Under the pieces are notes generated by a model that was not told where the DNA came from, did no database searches, and was given only the letters and a program-made list of their open reading frames with translations. From DASTCZ01 sp035308165 (lineage in GTDB: Bacteria; Acidobacteriota; Terriglobia; Acidiferrales; UBA7541), in the NCBI GenBank assembly GCA_035308165.1, contig DATGHC010000015.1:1-64000 (forward strand): a stretch of 64,000 nucleotides of DNA, in the 5' to 3' direction. Shown here one piece after another: positions 30,852 through 39,559 of the stretch. How positions within the stretch are numbered: position 1 is the stretch's first letter; each line of letters starts with the position of its first letter. A program made the position numbers and the translations under genes.

Positions 30852-32372
30852 TCAATTGCCCGCGCTCGCCGCCGAGGCCACCGAGTGTGCGGTATGCACT
30901 TCCTCCGGGTGATGGATATACAGGGAGCTGGCGCTGATGATCTTCTCTCCCTTGTGTTCGGGGAGAGAAATCTGATACTGCACGGGCTGCTGGTGGTCAC
31001 CCACCTGCCGGTTCACGTTATATACGCTTGAGAATTTCCAAAGCATCTTCACGAAATTGGTCTGGCCTTGCGCCAGTAGTTTCGCGGCGATTTGGAAGGT
31101 GTCCTTCAGGGCGTTCCATCCGAGGTGCTTCTTGTTCAGAATCTGCTGGGTGCGCACCAGCTCGCCATAAAACTGGTGGAGGGTCATCTTGGTCGGCAAC
31201 ACCGCGTGCTGCACATCAAACAAGCGATAATCGCGGGTGGTAAAATTGCGCGACTCGGTCTGCCACGTTTCTGTCCCCGGATAAGGCGTGTTCACGGTCA
31301 GGTGCACGATTTCCGGCACGCTCAACGCCCATTCCTGAATGACCTTAAACCGCGCCGCATCCCAGCTTGGGTCGGCGATGATGTTGACCGCGGCCATGAT
31401 TCCCATGCTGCGGGCGACTTCCAGGGCCTCAAAATTCTTTCCCAGCGTGGTGCGTTTGCGGTGGGCCTTCAGGCCCTCCTCGTCAATGGCTTCAATGCCC
31501 AGGAACATATACTCCAAGCCAAGCTTCTTCCAGCGTTTGAAAACCTCTTTATTCCGCAACAGAACGTCACCGCGCGTCTCCAGGTAATACTGCTTCTTGA
31601 TTCCCCGCCGCTCGATCTCGTCGGCAATTCCCATCCCGTGGTCAGCCTGAATGAAGGCCACGTCGTCCACTATAAACACGCCGGGCTCTTTGATGGTGGA
31701 CATGTCCTCGGCGGCAACTTCGGGACTGATGCGCCGGTAATTCCGGCCGTAAAACGTCCAGGCGCTGCAGAACACGCAGTCCCACGGACATCCGCGGGTG
31801 AACTCAATGCTGGCGCAGGGGTCCATCACGCCAATAAAGTATTTCTTGCGCCGGGCCATCAAATCTCTGGCGGGACGCAGCTTGTCCAGGCTTTCCACCA
31901 GTTGCGGCGAGGGCCCTTCGGCATCCATGGTGGTCACGCCGGGAAGTTTTCCCAGCGCGCGCGTGTCGCCGGCGGATTCCAGAACATCGGCGATGATTCC
32001 TTCGCCTTCGCCGCGCACCACGCAGGAAATGGCCCCCGCGCCGTGTCGCAGAATCTCCTTGGCGGTAAATGAAGCGCTGTGCCCTCCGGCAAAAACAAAG
32101 CAATCGGGCGACTGGTGATGAGTTTGCTTGGAGAGATCCACCACTTCAGGGATATTCGCAAGATAGTTCAGGGAGAAGCCGATGGCCTGGGGCTTAAATT
32201 CCTCCACCAGACGGAAATAATCGGCATGCTTGAAGATTTGCAGGTCGAGGACACGCACGTCGTGACCGGCTTCGCGCGCCGCTTCCGCCACCAATTCGAG
32301 CCCCAGGGGCTCCAGGCGCAGATAGATTTCCGAAAACATCAATGGACTGGGATGAACGAAAAGGACTTTCAT
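30852..32372 (-). CDS. hpnR: Hopanoid C-3 methylase (B12-binding radical SAM)
   Basis: A 506-residue protein. The N-terminal part (about 1-140) is a cobalamin-binding domain (FVHPSPLMFSEIYLRLEPLG; FVFAGGHSASFTAKEIL). The radical SAM cluster motif is C-x3-C-x2-C in RGCPWDCVFCSAWTFYG. The C-terminal part (RLFDVQHAVLPTKM; HLGWNALKDTFQIAAK; GQTNFVKMLWKF) matches the HpnR family closely along the whole length as I remember it. HpnR methylates hopanoids at C-3 from S-adenosylmethionine; 3-methylhopanoids are used as lipid biomarkers. No other hopanoid gene is present in the window. The 206 bases upstream contain nothing I recognise. Confidence 0.88.
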   Translation of the reverse strand: MKVLFVHPSPLMFSEIYLRLEPLGLELVAEAAREAGHDVRVLDLQIFKHADYFRLVEEFKPQAIGFSLNYLANIPEVVDLSKQTHHQSPDCFVFAGGHSASFTAKEILRHGAGAISCVVRGEGEGIIADVLESAGDTRALGKLPGVTTMDAEGPSPQLVESLDKLRPARDLMARRKKYFIGVMDPCASIEFTRGCPWDCVFCSAWTFYGRNYRRISPEVAAEDMSTIKEPGVFIVDDVAFIQADHGMGIADEIERRGIKKQYYLETRGDVLLRNKEVFKRWKKLGLEYMFLGIEAIDEEGLKAHRKRTTLGKNFEALEVARSMGIMAAVNIIADPSWDAARFKVIQEWALSVPEIVHLTVNTPYPGTETWQTESRNFTTRDYRLFDVQHAVLPTKMTLHQFYGELVRTQQILNKKHLGWNALKDTFQIAAKLLAQGQTNFVKMLWKFSSVYNVNRQVGDHQQPVQYQISLPEHKGEKIISASSLYIHHPEEVHTAHSVASAASAGN

Positions 32373-32578
32373 TACATTCCCCGATCAGGGCCTGCGTCAC
32401 CCATGACGAGACCAGAAGGGCCGCGCGACCAGGAGGGCCTAATTCCTGCGCGAAATGCCGCCCTATTGGGGGCATCATAGCAAAAGATGGTGTCAAGTGG
32501 GGAATGGTTGTGCCTAGCAGCGAAATTGCCGGCTGAAACCCAGCATATAGGTTTGCCACCCGTTCGGCGCCGCGGGCC

Positions 32579-33910
32579 TCAGTTCCCCACAACTTTGTGG
32601 CTTGCCAAATCCACGGTCACCAGGTCCACGCGCGACTGCATCACGGACGACGTCCCCACCTGGTGAAATCCAATCTGAAGATTCGTGTCGTCCACGGTGA
32701 TGCGCAGGTAGCCGTAATTCTTATCATCGTATTGCTTCAATATCACCCCTTGCGAAGGCACCGCGGGCTTCACGTCGAGGTAGTTGACAGGCAAACCGTA
32801 GGGCGGTTCGGGCGAGGGCTGGCCCTTCTTGGCGCGAACCAGCAAGTTGACGTTGTGCCCGCCATCCCCGCAAACAATGAAAGGCACTTCATAAGGCTTC
32901 CCGCCAAAGGTGATGGTCCGTGCGAAGCGCTGGTAATTGTGCGCGTGCCCTGAAAGAAAAGCATGCGGGTACACCCCCGCGGACTTGCAGATCGTGTCGA
33001 TCTCTCGAAGCATGTCGGCGCTGCTGCTGTGGTTTCCGCCCGCGCCGCCGGATTTGGGCGCCGGCGAATAGCTGAATGGCGGGTGGTGGGTGGCCAAAAT
33101 TACCGCGCCGGAATACTTTTCCTTTTTGATTCGCTGAAGCTGAGCGGTCAGATACTCCAACTGATAATCGGGCACGCCCTTCCACTTGCCTCCCTGACTG
33201 GAAATCAGCCCGGGATCTTCGAGTGAATTGCTGAACAGCCCGATGATGCGCACGAACGGTGCGTCCAGGGTGAAATACACGCCCGGTTGCGTCATGGCCG
33301 TGCGATGCAGCGACCCTGCCTCGGCGGTGACGGTGGGCTGGTCAACGCAAAAATTCCGCGCAAACGTTTGCAGAGGGTCCTGACCCGAGGGCGTGTTGGG
33401 AACAATGAACGAATCGTGATTCCCGGGAATGGCGAAAATCGGTGCGGGGTAATTCCGGAAGGGATCGTAAAACTGGTCGTAGTAGTAGGTGGATTCGCCA
33501 AAATCGTAAACCACGTCGCCCAGATGGAACAGGAAGGCCGGCCGGTTGGCGTCATTGGCGTTGTGGAAATCCGCAGTCAACTGATCCGCGACGGATATTT
33601 CATTTCCATATTTCCCTTGATTGGAAGCTCCGGTGTCGCCAGCCGAGTGAAAAATGATTTTGCCGGCGCTCTGGATTGCCTTCACCACTTCGGGACCGTG
33701 CGGCCCCAGTGCATCCTGAAGGGCGTACAAATCGTCGGGGTTTCCTCGCGCTTTGTCGAAGCCCACCACGTCTTTGGCCAGCAGATTCTGGATTTCTTTG
33801 TAGAGCTGAGTGTCGGAAGGGTGCGATTTGGTGAATGCGGTGGGATCGGGTGTGATATTCGATTCGCTGAAAATGGGCTGGGGAAGTGTTGTGGCCTGGC
33901 TCCTTGGCAC
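32579..33910 (-). CDS. Metallophosphoesterase (calcineurin/purple acid phosphatase-like)
   Basis: A 443-residue protein with the metallophosphatase metal-binding set in order: SAGDTGAS (about 93-100), LFHLGDVVYD, IPGNHDSF, ILATHHPPFSYS and LSGHAHNYQRF. No clear signal peptide is visible at the annotated start. The spacing and the GHAHNYQR motif resemble purple acid phosphatase-like phosphoesterases; substrate unknown. Monocistronic on the minus strand between hpnR and a secreted protein gene. Confidence 0.85.
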   Translation of the reverse strand: MPRSQATTLPQPIFSESNITPDPTAFTKSHPSDTQLYKEIQNLLAKDVVGFDKARGNPDDLYALQDALGPHGPEVVKAIQSAGKIIFHSAGDTGASNQGKYGNEISVADQLTADFHNANDANRPAFLFHLGDVVYDFGESTYYYDQFYDPFRNYPAPIFAIPGNHDSFIVPNTPSGQDPLQTFARNFCVDQPTVTAEAGSLHRTAMTQPGVYFTLDAPFVRIIGLFSNSLEDPGLISSQGGKWKGVPDYQLEYLTAQLQRIKKEKYSGAVILATHHPPFSYSPAPKSGGAGGNHSSSADMLREIDTICKSAGVYPHAFLSGHAHNYQRFARTITFGGKPYEVPFIVCGDGGHNVNLLVRAKKGQPSPEPPYGLPVNYLDVKPAVPSQGVILKQYDDKNYGYLRITVDDTNLQIGFHQVGTSSVMQSRVDLVTVDLASHKVVGN

Positions 33911-34109
33911 GGGGACTCTCCTTTTTGGCTTGGCCGAGCGTTTTTCAGTTTACGTCAAACCCGGTACAGCCAATGAGAATGATTTTTGCGGCGTATCATA
34001 AGTCGTCCAATCGATATAACAAATCATTTAACTGTTAAAGAATATAAAAATTTTGGTCTTGTTAATTCGGGCTGGTGAACTCTGGCTCCAATTTCATTTT
34101 CAAATCTTG

Positions 34110-34811
34110 TTAGTGGCAGCTGGCATTATCCGCGAATGCCCCGCTGCTGATCATCCCTCCCATAAACCGGCTGCAATCGGTGATCTTCGTGAGAGCCACA
34201 TCGTTTTTCAGCGCGTTGGGATTGATGAAGCGCTCGGCGTTCAGATTTTTTCGTTCCGAAACGATTTTATCGGACCAATCTCTCAGGGCGGCAAATTCAT
34301 TCTCCAGCAGCCGCTGTGCACTCTGATCCTCATCGGATAGGGCTAGCACCTTGGCCAGATTCACGCTGGCCTCAGCGTGGTCCCGGTAGTCCTGCGGCCA
34401 GGTGCCATTCACCTGCATTCCCGAGCTGACAACACTTTCAATAGCACCCTGCCACTGCCGCATGTCGCTCAGCGCCGCGATGGTCGCGGCACGGAAATTG
34501 GTGGAAAGGTACCCCACCGTCTGTGGCGCGCCCGCCCGTCCAGCCTGCGAGCCAACCCCTCCAGATTGAGTGGGAATCACCAGCCGTATCCGATCCGCGT
34601 CAAAATTGAGAGTAGCGCCCGTGGCCTCCGAAAGCAGCTTGATATCCACGTAGGTGCGGCCCTGCAATTCAACAATCGCGCCGCGGACGGCCTTCCCGTT
34701 CACAATCAGAGTTCTATCCTGTGCGTCCTGAGCCAGCACAATCCCCGCAAGCAGCAAAAAAGATCCGGCGACCGACGCATGCACCCGCCAATTTCTATGA
34801 ATTGCTTTCAT
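34110..34811 (-). CDS. Secreted protein with copper-amine-oxidase-like N-terminal (stalk) domain
   Basis: A 233-residue protein with a signal peptide (about 10-28, VAGSFLLLAGIVLAQ). Residues 32-75 (LIVNGKAVRGAIVELQGRTY, DIKLLSEATGATLNFDADRI) form the beta-rich module found at the N-terminus of copper amine oxidases and in many cell-surface proteins, where it acts as a binding or stalk domain. The remaining helical part (about 100-233) is of unknown function. Confidence 0.65.
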   Translation of the reverse strand: MKAIHRNWRVHASVAGSFLLLAGIVLAQDAQDRTLIVNGKAVRGAIVELQGRTYVDIKLLSEATGATLNFDADRIRLVIPTQSGGVGSQAGRAGAPQTVGYLSTNFRAATIAALSDMRQWQGAIESVVSSGMQVNGTWPQDYRDHAEASVNLAKVLALSDEDQSAQRLLENEFAALRDWSDKIVSERKNLNAERFINPNALKNDVALTKITDCSRFMGGMISSGAFADNASCH

Positions 34812-35014
34812 CGGAAAATCCCCCCTCCGAGTAAAATGGCATCCAACCCCATTCTACTACTGCCCCGGCCGCGTGGCATGACCTCTTCTGCGCCATTCAA
34901 AAATGCCCACCGTGCCATGCCGATTTTTCATTGGGTAATCGATCTTGAAGCGGCTCTTGCTGTGGAAGTCCAGACCGGGATAACCTTGGCGTGAATTCTT
35001 TCCTCGTAACCTCT

Positions 35015-35461
35015 ATGAAGCGCCACGTTCTGATCTTCGGGATAGTCGGCGGGATCTTGATCGCCCTGCTGAAGTGGTCCGAGTACCGATTCCTGGTAAT
35101 CGAACATTCCGTCGAAATCTATGGCGGTCTCGTCGCCGCAATCTTTGCCCTGCTGGGCATCTGGCTTGGCCTTAAACTGACGCGAAGGCAGGATAATATC
35201 GTCGTGAGGGAAGTCCCTGTCCCTGCCGGAGCGCCATTCATCCCGGACCAGAAGAAACGGGAGGAGCTCAGCATCACCCCCCGTGAACTCGAAATCCTTG
35301 AACTGATCGCTCAGGGCATGAGCAACCGTGAAATTGCCGAGAAGCTTTTTGTGAGCGAGAACACCGTCAAGACCCATTCCAGCCGTGTTTTTGACAAGTT
35401 GGGCGCCCGGCGGCGCACCCAAGCGGTCCAATTTGGCAAGGAATTCGGCCTGCTCCCCTGA
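35015..35461 (+). CDS. Membrane-anchored LuxR-type regulator
   Basis: A 148-residue protein. Two membrane segments lie at the N-terminus (about 3-17, RHVLIFGIVGGILIALL; 36-53, GLVAAIFALLGIWLGL), then a linker and a C-terminal LuxR/NarL helix-turn-helix (LTPRELEIL-type sequence ITPRELEILELIAQGMSNREI, then SENTVKTHSSRVFDKLG). There is no receiver domain. The DNA-binding domain is thus tethered to the membrane. The next gene (35588) encodes a DUF4199-like membrane protein; this pairing is frequent in bacteria and may form a one-component membrane switch. Confidence 0.82.
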   Translation: MKRHVLIFGIVGGILIALLKWSEYRFLVIEHSVEIYGGLVAAIFALLGIWLGLKLTRRQDNIVVREVPVPAGAPFIPDQKKREELSITPRELEILELIAQGMSNREIAEKLFVSENTVKTHSSRVFDKLGARRRTQAVQFGKEFGLLP

Positions 35462-35587
35462 ATGGCTCACCCGAACGAATGATTTTTGCTCCCGCCTCCC
35501 AAAATCACCCAAAGGGATGATGACAACGACCCCACCTGTTGGAGTATGGTGCGCGTGCATTCACGCTTGCACTGAAAGGAGATTGAA

Positions 35588-36139
35588 ATGAAAAAGACCA
35601 TACTGACTTTCGGGCTCATTTCCGGCGCTATTTCCACGCTGATGATGGTGGCCACTGTGCCCTTCGCCGACAGGATCGGCTTTGACAAAGGCGCATTCGT
35701 CGGCTACACCGCCATCGTGCTCTCGTTCTTGCTGGTATTCTTCGGCATTCGCTCCTACCGCGACAACATCGGCAACGGCCAGGTCACTTTCTTCAAGGGA
35801 TTCACTGTCGGGATCTGTATCACTCTGATTTCGTGCGTCTTCTACGTCGTGACCTGGGAGATTCTTTATTTCAACTTCATGCACAATTTCATGGATAAAT
35901 ACAGCGCCTATGCGATTGAAAAGGCCAAAGCCTCGGGCGCGAGCGCGTCAGCCATCCAGACGCAAATTCAGGAAATGAATGATTTCAAGGTGAAGTACGA
36001 AAACCCGTTCTTCAATGCCGCTGTGACTTTCACCGAGCCTTTTCCACTCGGGTTCCTCATCACCCTGATTTCAGCGGCGGTTCTGCGGAAAAAGTCGCAA
36101 TCGCAACCGGCACAATCGCCTTTACCGGCGTCCCGGTAA
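35588..36139 (+). CDS. DUF4199-like membrane protein
   Basis: A 183-residue protein with four membrane helices (TILTFGLISGAISTLMMVATV; TAIVLSFLLVFFGIRSY; FTVGICITLISCVFYVVTWE; PLGFLITLISAAVL) and a helical loop between the third and fourth. The motifs FGIRSYRDN and F.KGF..G..I.LI are those of DUF4199. It probably acts with the membrane-anchored LuxR regulator upstream; biochemical role unknown. A GAAAGGAG ribosome site precedes ATG 35588. Confidence 0.8.
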   Translation: MKKTILTFGLISGAISTLMMVATVPFADRIGFDKGAFVGYTAIVLSFLLVFFGIRSYRDNIGNGQVTFFKGFTVGICITLISCVFYVVTWEILYFNFMHNFMDKYSAYAIEKAKASGASASAIQTQIQEMNDFKVKYENPFFNAAVTFTEPFPLGFLITLISAAVLRKKSQSQPAQSPLPASR

Positions 36140-36390
36140 AGTAGGTAAACTTTTTGAAAGAGAGCGGCGCGGAATGAATCGGGAATGGGGAGATAAGCGG
36201 CGAATTCACCAGCGCCAACGGCTCTCTTGAAGCCTTGCTGGTTCATGCAGGGGCCACCTACCGGCCCCGGTAATTCAAATTGGAATTATCGCAGCCGGCC
36301 TCCAATCGATCTCCGCGCAGCCTCAGGATTCTCAGCGCCTCTGAGTTGAGACACTCTTTGTACTCAATGAGGTCTTATTTCTCCCATCGA
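36140..36390. other. Intergenic, no gene seen
   Basis: Between the convergent DUF4199-like and Hcp-like genes. A small direct/inverted repeat of TTTACCGGCGTCCCGGTAAA type overlaps the end of the DUF4199 gene; nothing else is visible before the terminator at 36391. Confidence 0.4.
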
Positions 36391-36428
36391 GAAAAAGGGG
36401 CGGCATCATCCCATGGATGATCCGCCCC
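36391..36428 (-). terminator. Intrinsic terminator of the Hcp-like gene
   Basis: GGGGCGG-C-ATCATC pairs with GATGAT-CCGCCCC (36397-36428), a 13-bp stem with a one-base bulge. On the minus strand it is followed by CCTTTTTCTC, a T-rich tract. Confidence 0.75.
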
Positions 36429-36477
36429 AAATTACTTTTCTAATGTCTTTCTTCGTCGCGCCTACTCTGCGTGACGC

Positions 36478-37116
36478 CTACTTGGTCATTTCAATTTTCT
36501 GGTATGTGAAGGACACGGATTCCATCGGCCGTTCAGCGTGTTGAGCCTTACTGGCTTCATTACTCACCGAGCTGATCAACACATCCGTCATGGTGTAGTG
36601 GACGGCCCTCCCGTTTTCCACGATCTCAACTTCCGCCGAGGGAAAATGCTGCCCGGACGCGCAGGCCTTGGCCAGTAGGGGCGATGCCTTATCAACTTCC
36701 CTGATGATCACGAATGGCTTGTGCATTCGCTTTCCGGTTGGCAGGCCACTTGCCGCATCGCGTCCATTCGATTCTTTGGTTGATGCCTTGCCTGCGCCCG
36801 CTCCGGACGAGGCTGTGGTCACCTTGCCTGCGCCCGCACCGGAAGACTGCGATCCGATGTTCTCGCTATCGGCCTTGGAATCGCCGTTCAAATCACCGGC
36901 AACAATGGACACAGCGTTAATCCAGCCCGCGTGAGCTGTATCATGCGCCGACCCTTCAATCGCCATCTTCCCACCATTCAGTCTTATATACACCGTCTCC
37001 GAGGCCGGAGTCGGCTGCGCAAACAGTACGGGCACTCCAATCACAATCGCCAAAACAGCTGCCCATGCGGACATCCGATACAGTACCGCCAAATTTCGAT
37101 TCTTATCCATGCTCAT
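36478..37116 (-). CDS. Hcp-like (type VI tube fold) protein with signal peptide
   Basis: A 212-residue protein. Residues 12-33 form a signal peptide (MSAWAAVLAIVIGVPVLFAQ). The rest follows the Hcp pattern: VYIRLNGGKMAIEGSA, GWINAVSIVAGD, GKRMHKPFVIIREVDKASPLL, AEVEIVENG and VHYTMTDVLISSV. A low-complexity insertion with two SSGAGAGK units (residues 91-98 and 103-110) interrupts the loop between strands. True Hcp of a type VI system is cytoplasmic, so a signal peptide and the absence of any other secretion gene nearby point to a secreted relative with another role. AGGAGG precedes the ATG. Confidence 0.82.
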   Translation of the reverse strand: MSMDKNRNLAVLYRMSAWAAVLAIVIGVPVLFAQPTPASETVYIRLNGGKMAIEGSAHDTAHAGWINAVSIVAGDLNGDSKADSENIGSQSSGAGAGKVTTASSGAGAGKASTKESNGRDAASGLPTGKRMHKPFVIIREVDKASPLLAKACASGQHFPSAEVEIVENGRAVHYTMTDVLISSVSNEASKAQHAERPMESVSFTYQKIEMTK

Positions 37117-37371
37117 GCCTTCCCTCCTGATTTGAATGGAATCCTTGCCGAGAATTAACTGGCCCTATTGTCTCCCGGCTTGGTATGGGCGCAAGGAATC
37201 CTTGCCGGCTGTGCGCCGTGAAAGGCACCACCATTCGCGCACGCAAAGGGCGCCCGACTGGGAAGCCATTCTTGGCTGTCCGCCTAAGGTGCGAGAGCGT
37301 TCCTCAAATCGTCAGCAGCGATGGAGGTGAGCGAGGGGCTCGGTGGGACAGTTGGCATGAGGCCGAACCTG

Positions 37372-37725
37372 TCACGCCGCGGTTACAAGAATCCTGGCAC
37401 TTTTTCTAGATTGAGGTCTTCTTCGGATCAAGATTTCCACATCGCAATTAAGCCCCGTAAGGAAAGTCATCAGCCGTTCGACAGAAAAGCCATCCAGCCG
37501 GTAATTCGAGAGGGCGGAAATCTTTGGCTGGTTTATTTTCAGCCGCCGCGCCGCATCCGCTTGCGAATATCCTTGAGCACGAATGATGTGATTTATTTCT
37601 ATGGCCAACCGCACCTTGGTCTGCTTGTCTTCAGCATTGCGGACCCGCAGATCGGCAAATACGTTTCCGGAGCTTGGAATCACTCGAACCATGTTATTCT
37701 TTCTCTTCATCCCGCCGCCTTTCAT
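37372..37725 (-). CDS. XRE-family antitoxin (HigA/HTH_37-like)
   Basis: About 117 residues. A helix-turn-helix lies at about 37-85 (VRLAIEINHIIRAQGYSQADAARRLKINQPKISAL), followed by GFSVERLMTFLTGLNCDVEIL, the typical end of the family. It probably neutralises the toxin at 37694-38080 and represses the shared promoter. The two genes overlap (toxin first), which is the HigBA order. Shorter starts at 37710 or 37692 are possible. The 255 bases to the Hcp gene hold nothing recognisable. Confidence 0.85.
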   Translation of the reverse strand: MKGGGMKRKNNMVRVIPSSGNVFADLRVRNAEDKQTKVRLAIEINHIIRAQGYSQADAARRLKINQPKISALSNYRLDGFSVERLMTFLTGLNCDVEILIRRRPQSRKSARILVTAA

Positions 37726-38080
37726 AGTCCTGCTGGGCTGCCTTTAGCCGCTTTGAAATTAGGTCAATGTCGGCCCATGCCGTTCTAATGCCGCTCGGTG
37801 ATTTCTTCTGGAACGCGTGGAGCACATATACGGCATTCGGAAATCTGACTATATATGCCGCGCGATAAGCATTTCCTTGATAATCTTCGACCACCTCGAA
37901 TACTCCCGCTCCTTGGCCCTTCCAGGGTTTTGAATTGGGGTGCCTTCCTCCAAATTGCGCAACACTCAGGGCCGTTCCCATTTCGTCTTTCACCGCTTCC
38001 GGAAAGGCCAACAGATCCCGCTTGCTGGAGCCCAACCAGAACATCACCTTTTCGCCCGGCGCCCTCGTTGCCCTGCTCAT
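37694..38080 (-). CDS. RelE/HigB-superfamily toxin (Gp49-like)
   Basis: A 128-residue protein: FWLGSSKRDLLAFPEAVKDEMG, then GVFEVVEDYQGNAYRAAYIV and VYVLHAFQKKSPSGIRT. These are the signatures of the phage-derived Gp49/HigB branch of RelE-type ribosome-dependent mRNA endonucleases, with basic residues after the HAFQKK motif. It is the first gene of a toxin-antitoxin operon with its own promoter (38083-38112). Confidence 0.88.
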   Translation of the reverse strand: MSRATRAPGEKVMFWLGSSKRDLLAFPEAVKDEMGTALSVAQFGGRHPNSKPWKGQGAGVFEVVEDYQGNAYRAAYIVRFPNAVYVLHAFQKKSPSGIRTAWADIDLISKRLKAAQQDYERRRDEEKE

Positions 38081-38082
38081 TT

Positions 38083-38112
38083 ATTATCCTAGTTCTGGGA
38101 TATCTGCGTCAA
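38083..38112 (-). promoter_or_regulatory. Promoter of the toxin-antitoxin operon
   Basis: Reading the minus strand: TTGACG (38112-38107), an 18-base spacer and GATAAT (38088-38083), which ends two bases before the toxin ATG. Transcription from it would give a leaderless or nearly leaderless mRNA. Confidence 0.5.
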
Positions 38113-38363
38113 GTTTCTTTCCTGCTTCTTGTTTGTGCGGGCGCAATACAAGCCGTAGACGCAAATTCGGTTTTAGGCCCCAGATCACGATCTCTCATTT
38201 TATTCTTGACTGGGTATCTTACGCTATGGTAATCTGCCAAATTGACTGGGATGAGATTCTGGAATCGTCTTTTGCAAGTTTGCTTCATCTTCGGTTTATT
38301 TGAGTCCGGAACGTAGATCGGGACCCTCGTTGCGCTGCAGTTCCCGCCGAAAAGGCTGGATTA

Positions 38364-38530
38364 GTAACTACTCGCATAACAGTTAAGCCTTTTAGGATCC
38401 ACACTTTCGAGAAGGGGTTCAAGTGTATGAAGACATCCGCTTTTAAGTCCCGCAGAATGCGCGCTTACGACGATTGCGGCTGTAAGTCCTGTATTATCCG
38501 CACTTACGAAAAACATGGGGGGTGGGAGGC
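38364..38530 (+). repeat. Dispersed ~165-bp repeat, copy 2
   Basis: Begins GTAACTACTCGCATAACAG and ends at CTTACGAAAAACATGGGGG; aligns along its length with the minus-strand block 1201-1365. It lies in the 564-base gene-free stretch 38081-38644 between the toxin promoter and pirin. Both copies are followed by a second short similarity around ATCCCGA...ATCGGGA. Confidence 0.7.
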
Positions 38531-38644
38531 AACTTCTGCAAGACGGTGGAATCGGAAATCCCGAATCGGGACGGGTGACAAAGCTATTCCAGGGCATCTC
38601 GCAGACGCAGCCCGCGAATTGAAACTACGATTGGAAAGGATGCC

Positions 38645-39559
38645 TTACTTCTTATTCGGCGTTTTCAGGAATGTCCCGCGATCCAGTTCCTTGAAGGCCT
38701 GCTGGAGCTGCTCCTGGGTGTTCATCACAATCGGCCCGTACCACGCGACCGGCTCTTCCAACGGCTTGCCGGAAACCAGCAGAAAGCGAATGCCGTCATC
38801 GCCTGCCTGCACCACAACTTCATCACCCCGGTCAAAAAGTATCAGCGACCGGTTATCCGCGGACACCGGAGGCGCGGTGTCCAGCCACTTCACAGCTTCG
38901 GTGGGCACCGCGAGCGGCTCACTGGCATTGCAGAATTTCCCCGAGCCCGCAAAAACGTAGGCGAACGCGTGACGAGTGGTCTCCACCGGCAGGGCTTTCC
39001 TTCTGCCCGGCGCGATGGACACATCCAGAAAAATCGGATCGGCGGCGATTCCGTCCACCGGCCCCGCCTTGCCCCAGAATTTTCCGCAGACCACCCGCAC
39101 TTGCGTGGAGTCGTCATCGGTGACCACGGGAATATCGAGCGCCTTTACTTCCTGGTAGCGCGGCGTGGTCATCTTCAGCGCCGCGGGAAGATTGGCCCAC
39201 AACTGAAATCCGTGCATGGCGCCGGTGGGATCGCCCTTGGGCATTTCCTGATGGATGATGCCGCTGCCCGCGGTCATCCACTGCACATCGCCCGCGGCGA
39301 TGGCGCCTTTGTTGCCCATGCTGTCGCCGTGTTCCACGGTTCCGGCAAGCACGTAGGTAATCGTCTCAATGCCGCGATGCGGGTGCCACGGAAATCCCGC
39401 CAGATAGTCAGCGGGAATGTCGTTCCGGAAATCGTCCAACAGCAGGAACGGATCGAAGTCGGAGGTGTTGCCGAAGCCAAACGCGCGGCGTAGATGCACT
39501 CCCGCACCTTCCAGCGTGGGCTTCGATTTGATGAGCCGCTTTATCGGTCGGATAGACAT
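38645..39559 (-). CDS. Pirin-family bicupin protein
   Basis: A 304-residue bicupin. The N-terminal cupin carries the pirin metal-site residues in FPWHPHRGIETITYVLAGTVEHGDSMG and the motif QWMTAGSGIIHQEMP; the C-terminal cupin covers about 190-290 (SLILFDRGDEVVVQAG). Bacterial pirins bind iron or zinc; some have quercetinase activity, others modulate enzymes. Function here unknown. Single gene. Confidence 0.9.
   Translation of the reverse strand: MSIRPIKRLIKSKPTLEGAGVHLRRAFGFGNTSDFDPFLLLDDFRNDIPADYLAGFPWHPHRGIETITYVLAGTVEHGDSMGNKGAIAAGDVQWMTAGSGIIHQEMPKGDPTGAMHGFQLWANLPAALKMTTPRYQEVKALDIPVVTDDDSTQVRVVCGKFWGKAGPVDGIAADPIFLDVSIAPGRRKALPVETTRHAFAYVFAGSGKFCNASEPLAVPTEAVKWLDTAPPVSADNRSLILFDRGDEVVVQAGDDGIRFLLVSGKPLEEPVAWYGPIVMNTQEQLQQAFKELDRGTFLKTPNKK

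Noticed and set aside
31092..32072. 326-codon plus-strand frame opposite hpnR
   Set aside because: Shadow frame in a GC-rich gene; no ribosome site or family.
38427..38960. 177-codon frame starting in the second dispersed repeat
   Set aside because: Runs into the pirin gene on the opposite strand; only the repeat-derived N-terminal part is shared with copy 1.
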